Part shown: positions 43,445 through 52,206 of the stretch, piece after piece
Numbering within the stretch: the stretch's first letter is position 1
How the letters are laid out: every line of letters starts with the position of its first letter
Assembly: GCF_014651595.1 (NCBI RefSeq)
Contig: NZ_BMXE01000002.1
Coordinates: forward strand, 682,001 to 746,000
Source: Pseudovibrio japonicus
GTDB taxonomy: Bacteria; Pseudomonadota; Alphaproteobacteria; Rhizobiales; Stappiaceae
Direction of reading: 5' to 3'
DNA: 64,000 nt
Notes under the pieces: generated by a model
The model's input: the letters and a program-made list of their open reading frames with translations, nothing else
Databases searched by the model: none
Told to the model about the DNA's origin: nothing
Made by a program: the position numbers and the translations under genes

Positions 43445-44134
43445 GTGGCCTCGATGACTGTTGGAAATGCGACCTACGCAGGTCTGGATGACCTGCCGCA
43501 GGTTGTGCCGTTGTTTGTTTTGCCGGGGGCTATCTTGCTCCCGCGCTCCCATATGCCTCTCAATGTATTTGAGCCGCGCTATACCGCGATGATTGACAAT
43601 GCCTTGCGCACGGATCGCATGATTGGGGTAATTCAGCCGCAGTTTGATACGACTGACGAAGAGTTGGCCGGACGGCCAAAGCTTTGCACTGTGGGCTGTA
43701 TGGGGCGTATTACCGGTTTTCAGGAGAGTGGTGACGGGCGCTATCTGATTACGCTTTCTGGTGTTTCCCGCTTTGAACTGCGTGGTGAGCTGGAAGAGCG
43801 CGCGCCGTTCCGTCGTGGACATGTTGACCCAACCCGTTTCGCCAGTGATCTGAAGACAGGCTTTGGCGAAGATGAGGTTGACCGGGACCAGCTGCTTGCA
43901 ACGCTGAAGGCATATCTGAGCGTGAATGAGCTGGAAGCGGATTGGGATAGCGTCAATTCCGCATCTACCGAGATATTGGTCAATGCGTTGTGCATGATGA
44001 GTCCTTATGGACCAAAAGAGAAGCAGGCTCTCTTGGAAACGGAGAACCTGAAAGTGCGTGCGGATACGCTTGTTGCGTTGGCTGAGGTCGAGCTCGCACG
44101 CGGCAATGGTGGTACTGGCAGCACTCTCCAGTGA
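43445..44134 (+). CDS. Lon N-terminal-domain (LON substrate-binding) protein
   Basis: 229 residues containing only the LON substrate-binding domain (PF02190 type), without ATPase or protease parts. Landmarks: VPLFVLPGAILLPRSHMPLNVFEPRYTAMIDNAL, MIGVIQP, CTVGCMGRITGFQESGDGRYLITLSGVSRF. GTG 43445 has GGAGAG 7 bases upstream; ATG 43454 is an alternative. In alphaproteobacteria this gene often follows a CnoX-like thioredoxin and precedes a Trm112-like gene, as here. Molecular role unknown. Confidence 0.9.
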   Translation: MASMTVGNATYAGLDDLPQVVPLFVLPGAILLPRSHMPLNVFEPRYTAMIDNALRTDRMIGVIQPQFDTTDEELAGRPKLCTVGCMGRITGFQESGDGRYLITLSGVSRFELRGELEERAPFRRGHVDPTRFASDLKTGFGEDEVDRDQLLATLKAYLSVNELEADWDSVNSASTEILVNALCMMSPYGPKEKQALLETENLKVRADTLVALAEVELARGNGGTGSTLQ

Positions 44135-44167
44135 CGCAGGTTAAGATAAAAGATGAATGAGGGCTCT

Positions 44168-44359
44168 ATGAGCGAATTTGAAGCGCCACAGCTGGACCGA
44201 CGTCTTCTTGAGCTGTTGGTTTGCCCGGTGACGAAGACAACGCTTGAGTACAACGCCGAAAACCAGGAGTTGATTTCTCGCGCAGCGAAGCTGGCTTATC
44301 CAATTCGGAATGGAATTCCGATTATGCTGGAAGAAGAAGCACGCAAGCTCGAAGATTAA
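44168..44359 (+). CDS. Trm112-like / UPF0434 small protein
   Basis: 63 residues. [21 protein letters not shown] and [22 protein letters not shown] are typical of the YcaR/Trm112 family. A zinc ribbon is incomplete: only one Cys of the usual set remains. Eukaryotic Trm112 activates methyltransferases; the bacterial role is unclear. GAGGG sits 5 bases before ATG 44168; ATG 44153 is also possible. Confidence 0.9.
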   Translation: MSEFEAPQLDRRLLELLVCPVTKTTLEYNAENQELISRAAKLAYPIRNGIPIMLEEEARKLED

Positions 44360-44366
44360 TAGTATG

Positions 44367-44398
44367 GAGGCTAGGAGAGAGGATCTTCTAGCCTTTTT
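44367..44398 (+). terminator. Terminator of the cnoX-lonN-trm112 operon
   Basis: 11-bp stem with one G-U pair (44368-44378 against 44384-44394) and five T. It overlaps the last codons of the convergent DUF167 gene. Confidence 0.8.
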
Positions 44399-44691
44399 AC
44401 CAGTTGCTGCGGTTCACACAGAACACGCAGTGTTTTTATGCGGGCGCTAGAGCCTGGAATGACTCCCACTGATAATTTTAAGACTGCGAGTGCTTTTGCA
44501 AAGAGAGCTGCAATGGCTTTGTCTGCTGCGCCTTTTTCTGGCGCTGCGCGTACGCGAGCCAAAACGAGCGGCCGGCCATCCGACTGCTCGCCAATCTTTT
44601 CAACCTGATCTTTGGAGGATCTGAGTGTGAGGCGGACGGTAATGAGAACTCCGTCAGCCTGCAGCTTCCATGGGCATTCGTGTTTAGCCAC
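44371..44691 (-). CDS. DUF167 (YggU-like, UPF0235) protein
   Basis: 106 residues. Family pattern: ITVRLTLRSSKDQVEKIGE, LVLARVRAAPEKGAADKAIAALFAKAL and VGVIPGSSARIKTLRV. Function unknown. It lies 29 bases downstream of the YggT gene, the usual partner order in proteobacteria (yggT-yggU). Confidence 0.92.
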   Translation of the reverse strand: MAKHECPWKLQADGVLITVRLTLRSSKDQVEKIGEQSDGRPLVLARVRAAPEKGAADKAIAALFAKALAVLKLSVGVIPGSSARIKTLRVLCEPQQLVKRLEDPLS

Positions 44692-44720
44692 GACTTAGAG
44701 CCCGTTTTCTGGCGAATGCT

Positions 44721-45029
44721 CTAGAATACGTAGGGGTAGACGTAGAGGCCAATGATACGCTCAAGAAGGAAGATCCCGAGGAGCAACACAATCGGTGACA
44801 GATCCAGTCCACCCATTGGTGGCAGGAACCGGCGGATTGGGCGCAGCAGCGGTTCGGTCAGGTTATAAAGCGTCTGGCCGATCATGGCGATGAACTGATT
44901 GCTCGAGTTCACCACGTTGAACGCGTAGAGCCACGAGAAGATCACGTTTGCAATGATGACCCACGTGTAAAGATTTAAGATGATGAAAACGACATCAAGA
45001 ATAGCGCGCATGGACTGGTTGAACTCCAA
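44721..45029 (-). CDS. YggT-family membrane protein
   Basis: 102 residues with two to three membrane helices (about 10-35 and 75-98). Family signature YTWVIIANVIFSWL and LYNLTEPLLRPIRRFLPPMGGLDLSPIVLLLGIFLLE. YggT proteins are linked to osmotic adaptation and cell division or thylakoid organisation, with unclear mechanism. Upstream of DUF167 in one operon. Confidence 0.93.
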   Translation of the reverse strand: MEFNQSMRAILDVVFIILNLYTWVIIANVIFSWLYAFNVVNSSNQFIAMIGQTLYNLTEPLLRPIRRFLPPMGGLDLSPIVLLLGIFLLERIIGLYVYPYVF

Positions 45030-45256
45030 GTTTGCGGAGATGAACTAACTGTATTGCTTCCTCTAGGACAGAGCTGAGGAAACCGAGTTATTCCTCATGT
45101 AACTTTGAACTGAGGCAGCTGCAAGATCCAGCATGCCTCATTTTTCTATATTTAGAGCTAATTTTCTCCGTCAGGCCTTGAAAAAAGGCCAGTTCATAGA
45201 AACAGCGGGCTATCAAGCGGAAGTATCGCGCTGTTTTTGCGTCCTAATTTCAGGCT

Positions 45257-46375
45257 TTAGCCAAAGTGGTGAGGGGGCTTGAAGCTTTCTGGGAGGTGGA
45301 TTGGTTTTCCCTGTTCCGGGAACATTTCCTGCATCAGGCAAGCAGCGATGCGGTGGGAGATGGCGTAGGAGATTTTGAAGCCGCCGGTTGCCACCCAAGT
45401 CTTATCCTTGCCCGGTACGAGGCCGACCAATGGATCACGCTTTTTGCATTTCGGGCGTATTCCAGCCCAACGGGCAGTGATTGGCGCGCCTTTTAGTGAT
45501 GGGCAGAATGCGATTGCCTTGGCGAGCATCTTTTGGATATCGTCTTCGACGGGCTCTTTGCTGGTCCACTCCTGCTCTGAGGTGGAGCCAATAGCGACCG
45601 TGCCGTTGGCGTGGGAGACAACATAAATACCGTCATCGTAGATCACCGGGAGCGGCTTTTCTGTTTTGTACTCTAGCAGGAGGGATTGTCCTTTAACGCC
45701 CATGCCGATGGTTTTGCCAGCGATTGCGCTGAGAGGCCCAAATCCTTCATAGCCTGCTGACAACACAATGCGGTCAGCACTCAGCGTTTCGCCGTTGCCA
45801 AGGGAAACTGTGCCCGTGGTTTCATCGAACCCGAGAAACTCTGTGTGTTCCATGATAGGGATGTGCGGCTCCAGAAAGGCTTTGAGGCCAGCTGAGACAA
45901 GGCGTGGGTTGGCGCGGGCGGCCAGGGTATCCCAGATGATGCCGAGGGGCGCTGCTTCTGGTGTCAGCCAATCGCTAAATGGTGTTTCTTTTACGACATT
46001 GAAGGTGAATCCTGTTTCATCACTTCGCCAGCGTTGTTTAGCTTCTTCAACGCGGGCGAGGGAGTGCTCAAGTTTGTGTTCTGTATAGAGCGGGATCAGA
46101 CGACCTGCGCGGCTGTAGCCAACGGATAGGCCGGTGGCTTCTTCCAGCTCAGCTACGATATCGGAGAGTTCCATCAGGGCGTCCAGCTGGAATTGCTTTT
46201 TTTCGTTCCACTGGCTTGGAACATGAGGCATCAAAGCGCCAACGAGGCCAGCGCTTGCGCCTGAAGCAATCGTATTTTTTTCCAGCAGAGCGACTTTCAA
46301 GCCTTTTCCGAGTGCGGCCTTGGCGACGCTGAGTCCGAAGATTCCCCCACCAACAACAACAATATCGTAGGTCAT
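45257..46375 (-). CDS. FAD-dependent oxidoreductase, MnmC oxidase-like
   Basis: 372 residues of the D-amino-acid-oxidase/glycine-oxidase superfamily. FAD motif IVVVGGGIFGLSVAKAALGKGLKVALLEK; GASAGLVGALMPHVPSQWNEKK resembles the GASxxxxGxL..... segment of MnmC; late motifs ITARWAGIRPKCKKRDPLVG and WVATGGFKISYAISHRIA close the FAD site. It is divergent from mnmD with 69 bases between, and together they equal the two halves of E. coli MnmC. Oxidase role on cmnm5U is therefore inferred from context; a free amino-acid oxidase is the alternative. Confidence 0.78.
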   Translation of the reverse strand: MTYDIVVVGGGIFGLSVAKAALGKGLKVALLEKNTIASGASAGLVGALMPHVPSQWNEKKQFQLDALMELSDIVAELEEATGLSVGYSRAGRLIPLYTEHKLEHSLARVEEAKQRWRSDETGFTFNVVKETPFSDWLTPEAAPLGIIWDTLAARANPRLVSAGLKAFLEPHIPIMEHTEFLGFDETTGTVSLGNGETLSADRIVLSAGYEGFGPLSAIAGKTIGMGVKGQSLLLEYKTEKPLPVIYDDGIYVVSHANGTVAIGSTSEQEWTSKEPVEDDIQKMLAKAIAFCPSLKGAPITARWAGIRPKCKKRDPLVGLVPGKDKTWVATGGFKISYAISHRIAACLMQEMFPEQGKPIHLPESFKPPHHFG

Positions 46376-46444
46376 GTTTTTTTATTTCCCAGGTTGGGGT
46401 ATAAGCCCGAACCGATTTTTACGTTAGAGATTTGGCTTAGACAT

Positions 46445-47146
46445 ATGACAGAGCGCCCAAAATTGGAATGGGATGACGCGAATGTGCCGTATGCGTCGCA
46501 GTTTGGGGATACTTATTACTCCAAAGCGGGTGGATTAGGCGAAACGCGTTACGTATTTCTGCTGGGAAATCGTCTCCCTGAGCGCTGGGTCAATATACAG
46601 TCTTTCACGATTGCCGAGCTTGGGTTTGGAACCGGACTCAATTTTCTTGCCACGCTGGAGTTGCTGTTGAGTTTACCTGAGGCGCAGCGGACCCAGCTGA
46701 CTTATGTTTCGTTTGAGCTTTATCCGATGGATGCATCGGAGATGGAGAAAGCTCTTTCCCAATGGCCAGAGCTGAAAGAGCTGACTGACAAGCTGGTCGC
46801 CGCCTGGGAGCCTCAGCCGGGTTGGAACACGATCACCATTGATGGTGTGCGACTGCTGGTCGGTATTGGCGATGCGCGTGAGATGTTGCCGACTTTTTCA
46901 GAACCTGTGGATGCCTGGTTCCTTGATGGCTTCAACCCTGCGGGGAACCCGGAGCTGTGGGGCAAGGAACTGATGCAGGCAGTTGGAGAGAAAACGGCGG
47001 CCAGCGGGTCCTTCGCGACTTATACGGCTGCCGGGTGGGTGCGGCGTAATTTGCAGGAAGCTGGCTTTGAGGTTGAGCGCATCAAAGGGTATGGCAGAAA
47101 ACGCCAGATGATGGTGGGGCAGAAGACTGCCGCCACCGAAACCTGA
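46445..47146 (+). CDS. mnmD: tRNA 5-methylaminomethyl-2-thiouridine methyltransferase MnmD
   Basis: SAM-dependent methylation of nm5s2U34 to mnm5s2U34 in tRNA wobble positions. 233 residues, equal to the N-terminal domain of MnmC (DUF752). LEWDDANVPYASQFGDTYYS, the SAM motif IAELGFGTGLNFLATLELL, WFLDGFNPAGNPELW and FATYTAAGWVRRNLQEAGFEV are diagnostic. ATG 46445 begins the family sequence; the frame opens at 46394. It converges on sdaA with 4 bases between. Confidence 0.93.
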   Translation: MTERPKLEWDDANVPYASQFGDTYYSKAGGLGETRYVFLLGNRLPERWVNIQSFTIAELGFGTGLNFLATLELLLSLPEAQRTQLTYVSFELYPMDASEMEKALSQWPELKELTDKLVAAWEPQPGWNTITIDGVRLLVGIGDAREMLPTFSEPVDAWFLDGFNPAGNPELWGKELMQAVGEKTAASGSFATYTAAGWVRRNLQEAGFEVERIKGYGRKRQMMVGQKTAATET

Positions 47147-47150
47147 TCAA

Positions 47151-48566
47151 TCAGCACTCTGGCAGGTTGACTGCCAAGCCACCCTTGCTGGTTTCTTTGT
47201 ACTTGTCGCTCATTTCAACGCCAGTCTGGCGCATTGCTTCGACGCAGTTGTCCAGCGGCATATAGTGGGAGCCATCGCCGCGCAGTGCCAGTGAGGCAGC
47301 TGAGACGGCCTTGATGGCGCCGAGGCCATTGCGCTCAATGCATGGGACCTGAACAAGTCCGCCAACCGGATCACACGTCATGCCAAGATGGTGCTCTAGT
47401 GCGATTTCGGCTGCGTTTTCAATCTGCTCGTTGGTGCCGCCAAGGGCCGCACACAGGCCTGCTGCTGCCATGGCTGCGGCGGAGCCAACTTCACCCTGGC
47501 AGCCAACTTCTGCGCCAGAAATAGAGGCGTTGTGTTTGATGATGCCACCAACGGCTGCTGCGGTGAGCAGGAAGGTTTTGATGCCTTCGTCGTTGCTGCC
47601 GGGGCAATGTTCGCGGTAGTACTCGATGGTAGCAGGAATAACGCCAGCTGCGCCGTTGGTTGGCGCGGTGACAACTTTGCCGCCAGCTGCGTTTTCTTCA
47701 TTCACGGCCATGGCGTATACAGAAAGCCAGTCGTTGACGACGTGTGGCATACTCATGTTGTTGCCGCGCTCGTCTTCCAGCTGGCGCTTGATCGCAGCGG
47801 CGCGGCGCTTAACAGTGAGGCCACCCGGCAGTTCGCCCTCGGTGTTGAGGCCGCGCTCCATACATGCGTTCATGACCTCCCAGATTTGCCAGATCCTTGT
47901 GTCCAGCTCTAGTGGGTCAAGGGAGGTGATTTCGTTGGCACGCTTCATCTGGGCGATGGTTTTGCCGGACTTCTGACCCATTTCCAGCATTTCAGTTGCG
48001 GTCGCAAACGGGTAGGGCATTGCTTTGGCTTCATCAGCAGCTTGTTTGCCAGAAGCTTCCGCAGCCTTTTGGCGCTCGAGTTCCTCTTCAGTCAGAACAA
48101 AGCCGCCACCGATGGAGTAGAAGGTTTCCTGCAGGTGAAGGCGGTCTTGCGCATCGTAGGCTTCGATCACCATTCCATTGGCGTGGCCGGGTAGATTTTT
48201 CTCGAAGTCGAAAATGATGTCTCGCTCAGGATCAAATTCCAGTTCTGGCAGGCCGTGCAGGTGGAGCTTCTTTTCTTTGGCGATCTTTTGTTCCAGAGCC
48301 TCGGCTTCATCCGGATCCAGTGTTTCCGGGGTGAAGCCTGCCAGTCCAAGAACCACTGCTCTGTCGGTTGCGTGCCCTTTGCCGGTCCACGCCAGTGAGC
48401 CGTGCAGTGTGCAGCGCAGTCGCTTGGGGGCGCCTGCGCCGGGCCATATGCGTCTGCCGTCTCTCAACTCATCCAGAAAACGCGCGGCAGCGGTCATCGG
48501 TCCCATCGTATGGGAAGATGATGGACCTATTCCGATCTTGAACATTTCAAAGACGCTGAGGAACAT
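47151..48566 (-). CDS. sdaA: L-serine ammonia-lyase (Fe-S serine dehydratase)
   Basis: Deaminates L-serine to pyruvate through a [4Fe-4S] cluster. 471 residues, the single-chain type with beta domain first. FKIGIGPSSSHTMGPMTAA at the N-terminus, KHNASISGAEVGCQGEVGSAAAMAAAGL, and HHLGMTCDPVGGLVQVPCIERN holding the cluster cysteines. The C-terminal EC ending may act as auto-ligand as in known enzymes. Monocistronic with a 445-base upstream spacer. Confidence 0.96.
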   Translation of the reverse strand: MFLSVFEMFKIGIGPSSSHTMGPMTAAARFLDELRDGRRIWPGAGAPKRLRCTLHGSLAWTGKGHATDRAVVLGLAGFTPETLDPDEAEALEQKIAKEKKLHLHGLPELEFDPERDIIFDFEKNLPGHANGMVIEAYDAQDRLHLQETFYSIGGGFVLTEEELERQKAAEASGKQAADEAKAMPYPFATATEMLEMGQKSGKTIAQMKRANEITSLDPLELDTRIWQIWEVMNACMERGLNTEGELPGGLTVKRRAAAIKRQLEDERGNNMSMPHVVNDWLSVYAMAVNEENAAGGKVVTAPTNGAAGVIPATIEYYREHCPGSNDEGIKTFLLTAAAVGGIIKHNASISGAEVGCQGEVGSAAAMAAAGLCAALGGTNEQIENAAEIALEHHLGMTCDPVGGLVQVPCIERNGLGAIKAVSAASLALRGDGSHYMPLDNCVEAMRQTGVEMSDKYKETSKGGLAVNLPEC

Positions 48567-49011
48567 ATGTTAGGCACCTTTCAGAGGGCTGGGGGCGGTA
48601 TTCTTGTTTCGTGTTGGATAGAGAGACAGCCACTATCACTGAATTTTCAAGGAATAATCGTCATAGGCTCTTAAACCAAGAGGATTATTTTTCCCAATAA
48701 TCTTAATTAAAGATACAATTGTTTTGATGCGGCAGTGTTCAACTGACTTGAGAGCGTGCCCGTAGAGCCTTAAAGATTTTCGCCGCTGTCTGCTGAAAAG
48801 ATTGACATAAACGCTGTGGTTCCGCGTGGCGCTGATGGATCAATAAGAGTTTTGCCGTGTGAATTGGGATGCAAAGGCGATTGCTTCTTCAATTTTATGG
48901 TGCCAATAGGCAACAGTTTGTAGAAAACTCTTGAAACTACAGGTCTGCAAATGGTGCGAAAACGTATATCATAGGTAGCAACTCGCTTATTCCGATTAGG
49001 GCTGCACCTAT
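48567..49011. other. Divergent spacer between sdaA and mipA-like gene
   Basis: 445 bases, no supportable gene. An inverted repeat GATTATT-N6-AATAATC at 48683-48702 lies 117 bases upstream of sdaA and could be an operator. Both promoters should be here. Confidence 0.45.
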
Positions 49012-49794
49012 ATGACCGCCTCTCTTCGTATCCTTGCAGGCTTAGCGCTTGCCTCTGTCTCCAGTCACGCACTGGCAGAAGACTCCTTTACGCCTATTGA
49101 CCTGACCGAAGATCAGCAGGGTAAGAGGTACGTTGTTGATCTTGGCGTGGCGGGATTCGTAAATCCCAGATACGACGGTGCGTCTAGATACATTATCTAC
49201 CCGTTGCCGTTGGTCGCTTTCTCACGTTTCTATGTTCCGGGTATTGGGCAGACAAAGGAGGGGGCGACGCAAGGTTTCTACGTCTTTCCGTCTTTTGGTT
49301 TTATAGGCGAGCGTAAGCCCACGGATGGGAGATCACTTGCGGATACGCGCCGCGTGCCATGGGCGGGGGAGATTGGGGCCGGCGCCGGTTTCCGTCGGGA
49401 TTGGTTCCGTGCATTTATTGAAGCTCGTCATGGCTTTCACGGACACCATGGAATCGTCGGCCGAGCAGGGGTTGACGTGATCACCGAGGTTACCGATCGT
49501 CTGGTATTTGTGTTTGGGCCGCGTGTTGATGCAGCAGATAGTTCTTACATGAATACGTATTTCAGTATTCCTGCCGGTACGCCAACAGGGCCATTCAAGG
49601 CACAAGCAGGCTTCAAGAGCGTTGGTGCGATCGCGCGGGTGAGTTATGGGCTCACCGACACGATTGGTTTGCATCTGCAAGGTGGGTATGACCGATTGGT
49701 TGGTGATGCAGAAGACAGCCCTGTCACACAGAACGACAATATGTGGTCTTTCGGTGTTGGTGCGACCTATCGGTTCTCTTGGGATATGTTTTAG
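49012..49794 (+). CDS. MipA/OmpV-family outer membrane protein
   Basis: 260 residues. A signal peptide (1-22, cut at ALAED) precedes a beta-barrel with alternating strands, e.g. VDLGVAGFVNPRYDGASRYIIYPLPLVAFSRFYV, GEIGAGAGFRRDWFRAFIEARHGFHGHHG, and a C-terminal aromatic strand MWSFGVGATYRFSWDMF ending in Phe, as needed by the BAM machine. MipA-like proteins bind murein synthases in some bacteria or act as porins. Monocistronic with a terminator. Confidence 0.88.
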   Translation: MTASLRILAGLALASVSSHALAEDSFTPIDLTEDQQGKRYVVDLGVAGFVNPRYDGASRYIIYPLPLVAFSRFYVPGIGQTKEGATQGFYVFPSFGFIGERKPTDGRSLADTRRVPWAGEIGAGAGFRRDWFRAFIEARHGFHGHHGIVGRAGVDVITEVTDRLVFVFGPRVDAADSSYMNTYFSIPAGTPTGPFKAQAGFKSVGAIARVSYGLTDTIGLHLQGGYDRLVGDAEDSPVTQNDNMWSFGVGATYRFSWDMF

Positions 49795-49827
49795 GGCAGC
49801 CAAATCTGCTGACAATTTTGGTGAACA

Positions 49828-49858
49828 AAGCCCGGGTTGGTTTCCGGGCTTTTTTTTG
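49828..49858 (+). terminator. Terminator of the mipA-like gene
   Basis: AAGCCCGG/CCGGGCTT stem (49828-49835, 49844-49851) with an 8-base loop and a run of T to 49858. Confidence 0.9.
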
Positions 49859-50106
49859 ATGTCTGAGAGAGCTACGCGTTTTCAATAAGAAAGAGATATG
49901 TAAAGCAACGTTTGAAGTGAAGTTCTGTGCGTGTTTTTGTAAATAATTTGTGTTTCCTGAGCTCGTATTGAGAGATGTGTTACCTGATTCTTTAAGTATC
50001 ACCTCTATGTGATTGTTAATAATGTCCTTAGAATAACTAGGTGACAGACTAAAGGTAAGGCCCGTGATAGTTCACAGGACGTACTGCGTTATGTGAGGGG
50101 GTCAGT
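49859..50106. other. AT-rich promoter region of the small L,D-transpeptidase gene
   Basis: Spacer after the mipA terminator, AT-rich, no gene or clear repeat. Together with the terminator it makes a 312-base gap between genes. Confidence 0.4.
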
Positions 50107-50541
50107 ATGCGTACAGTAATTACTATATCAGGACTTATTTTTATTTTCTTGTTGCTCATGGTTCCGGCCAAGGCGCACTCCACTAAGGTGTTGGCCAAGA
50201 TTGATCTTTCAGAACAGACCATGCACATTTTCGTAAACGGCAAGGTACGCCATTCGTGGTCCGTTTCTACTGCCCGAAAAGGTTACAGGACGCCTGTGGG
50301 GAGCTTTCGCCCGACGCGGATGCATAAGCGGTATTTCTCTAGGAAATACAACGGCGCACCGATGCCTTACTCCGTATTTTTCTATAAGGGCTATGCCATT
50401 CATGGAACGGATGCGATCAAGCGTTTGGGAGCGCCTGCCTCCCATGGGTGTGTGCGACTGCACCCGAAGAATGCCAAGAGATTGTTCAGTTTGATTCAGG
50501 CAAATGGACCGTCGAACGCAAAGATTGTAATTGTTAAATAG
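50107..50541 (+). CDS. Small L,D-transpeptidase (YkuD domain)
   Basis: 144 residues. A signal peptide (1-23, AKA-HS) then a minimal YkuD domain: VLAKIDLSEQTMHIFVNGKVRHSWSVSTA, TPVGSFRPTRMHKRYFSRKY, and the active-site motif HGTDAIKRLGAPASHGCVRLHP with catalytic His and Cys. Forms 3-3 peptidoglycan cross-links or anchors proteins in the periplasm. Monocistronic. Confidence 0.93.
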   Translation: MRTVITISGLIFIFLLLMVPAKAHSTKVLAKIDLSEQTMHIFVNGKVRHSWSVSTARKGYRTPVGSFRPTRMHKRYFSRKYNGAPMPYSVFFYKGYAIHGTDAIKRLGAPASHGCVRLHPKNAKRLFSLIQANGPSNAKIVIVK

Positions 50542-51114
50542 TGAACACGCCTTATGTGTAAATCTGAACGTGGTGTGATACGGGTCGTATAAGGCCCGGT
50601 ACCCTTGCGAGTGCAGGGGGCCAAACTAAATCAAGGGCTATGAGATGTGTTTGAAGGCTTGTGAGCGGAAGAAGCAAGTCGGGTCGCAAACGCCTGCCTC
50701 TTCCGCTGTAGCGCTGAATACGCATAACTCAACAATCAGCGTGTCTTTCCTAACGCTAAAATCTTGCCAAAAGGTTGGCACGCTGATTTTTTCGGAAGAG
50801 ATTTTTAGGGATAAAACAGAATTTCTTTCTGAGTGGGGGCCTTGCGAGCTGCATGCATAGCGCAAAGAAAAAGAGGGCTTTGAAAGAACGCTCAAAAACC
50901 CTCTATATCCTCGAAAGCTGATTACGCACTACCTTGATATCAGCTGCTTATTTAAAAGCAAAAGGTGTGCCAGTTTTCTCGAAAAATCAGAGCACAACAT
51001 CTGGTATGGCTGCAGCGTCTCCTGGCGAAATGCGGGTTAACTTAACAGGCTGCTTACTTGTGCTGCGTCGCAATTTGCAATGCGGTTTGAGAGTGTTAAT
51101 CCTCGCCTTCACGC
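50542..51114. other. Region with candidate small RNA, no protein gene supported
   Basis: 573 bases. Two overlapping frames on opposite strands (50645-50860 plus, 50638-50895 minus) lack family resemblance and are explained better by the stems described in the ncRNA entry. An imperfect AGAGGG...CCCTCT stem at about 50872-50903 is followed on the minus strand by CTTTTTCTTT and may terminate patatin transcripts. Confidence 0.45.
50580..50792 (+). ncRNA. Candidate small RNA with own terminator
   Basis: On the plus strand three stems follow one another: GGCC...GGCC with inner CCCTTGC/GCAGGG (about 50597-50627), a perfect 9-bp stem AGCGGAAGA/TCTTCCGCT (50664-50672, 50699-50707), and a perfect 10-bp stem AATCAGCGTG/CACGCTGATT (50734-50743, 50779-50788) ending in six T (50787-50792). 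The last is terminator-like although its loop is long and contains an inner TTGCC/GGCA hairpin. The 5' end is a guess. It matches no RNA family I can recall. Confidence 0.35.
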
Positions 51115-52155
51115 TTAGTTAAATTCGTGGCCGAGGTCGAGAGTGCTGCGTTTTCCGATACTCTCGTAGTTTTCGGTGGCCCACTTCTTGGCCGCTTGCC
51201 TACCGATGTCGTGGAGCAGTTCAATAAACTCCCATTGTGGATTTAGTTTTGAGGATGCTCCAAATGGTGAAAGGTCTTTTGTTGCTTCGATCCGGTGCAT
51301 GTAAACGCGTGTGTATCTGTCAGAATCGAGCCGGCCTTCCTGAATGAGGCGGGTGACGAAGTCGATCGCGCGGAGTTCTCGAAGTAGGGTGGAGTTGAAG
51401 GTTATCTCGTTCAGCCGTTCCGAGATTTCCTGGGCAGTATGAGGCAGCTCGTTTCTTTCTACTGGATTGACCTGAATAAGCAGGACATCGGTGTGACCGC
51501 CGCTGCTGAAGAGCGGAAATAGGGGTGGATTTCCCATAAAGCCGCCGTCCCAATACGCTTCGTCGCCAATTTCGACCGCTTGATACATGTGTGGCAGGCA
51601 GGATGAAGCCATTATGGCATCCAGACTGAGTTCTTCGTTTGAAAAGACCTTGATTTTGCCTGTGCGCACATTGGTAGCAGCAACGTAGACATCCATTTGC
51701 TTACAGCTGCGCACGCGCTCGAAATCGATCTGCTGATCAACCAGATCACGCAAGGGGTTATAGTTCATTGGGTTGAGCTGATAGGGCGAGACAATGCGCG
51801 AGGCGAGATCCCATGCCAGGTACATGGGGGAGTTATCAAGGCTCCAGTTGCCCATGAATACATCGAGTGGATTACGTTGGAAGGGGCTGGTCTCCCCAGC
51901 TGCGCTGACTGATTTCCAGAAACGGGCCAGCGCTTTGCGGGCGCCTTCCTGACCGCCTTCAACGAGGCCGTCAGCCATAACAACGGCATTCATCGCGCCA
52001 GCGCTGGTGCCTGAGATACCGACGATCTCCCATTCTTCGTTCTCCAGCATCCAGTCCAGAACGCCCCAGGTGAAGGCGCCATGTGCTCCGCCTCCCTGTA
52101 GGGCAAGATTGATTTTCTTTCGTTCTTTCTTTGCAGTCTTCCGGGGCGTTGCCAT
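51115..52155 (-). CDS. Patatin-like phospholipase/esterase
   Basis: 346 residues with a lysine-rich N-terminus. Ser-Asp dyad hydrolase motifs: oxyanion loop LALQGGGAHGAFTWGVLDWMLE, nucleophile GISGTSAGAMNAV, and the DGG box YWDGGFMGNPPLFPLF. No signal peptide, so cytoplasmic. ATG 52155 has GGAGGT upstream; an in-frame ATG at 52167 overlaps that site. It lies 51 bases after bdhA in one operon, a pairing that suggests a role in lipid or polyhydroxybutyrate turnover. Confidence 0.88.
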   Translation of the reverse strand: MATPRKTAKKERKKINLALQGGGAHGAFTWGVLDWMLENEEWEIVGISGTSAGAMNAVVMADGLVEGGQEGARKALARFWKSVSAAGETSPFQRNPLDVFMGNWSLDNSPMYLAWDLASRIVSPYQLNPMNYNPLRDLVDQQIDFERVRSCKQMDVYVAATNVRTGKIKVFSNEELSLDAIMASSCLPHMYQAVEIGDEAYWDGGFMGNPPLFPLFSSGGHTDVLLIQVNPVERNELPHTAQEISERLNEITFNSTLLRELRAIDFVTRLIQEGRLDSDRYTRVYMHRIEATKDLSPFGASSKLNPQWEFIELLHDIGRQAAKKWATENYESIGKRSTLDLGHEFN

Positions 52156-52206
52156 ATGGACCTCCATGGGTCGCCAGATTAGAACTACTGGGAAATCGTG
52201 GATTGG

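Noticed and set aside
50638-50895. Opposite-strand small proteins in the sRNA region
   Set aside because: Neither has a good ribosome-binding site or family resemblance, and both overlap the stems.
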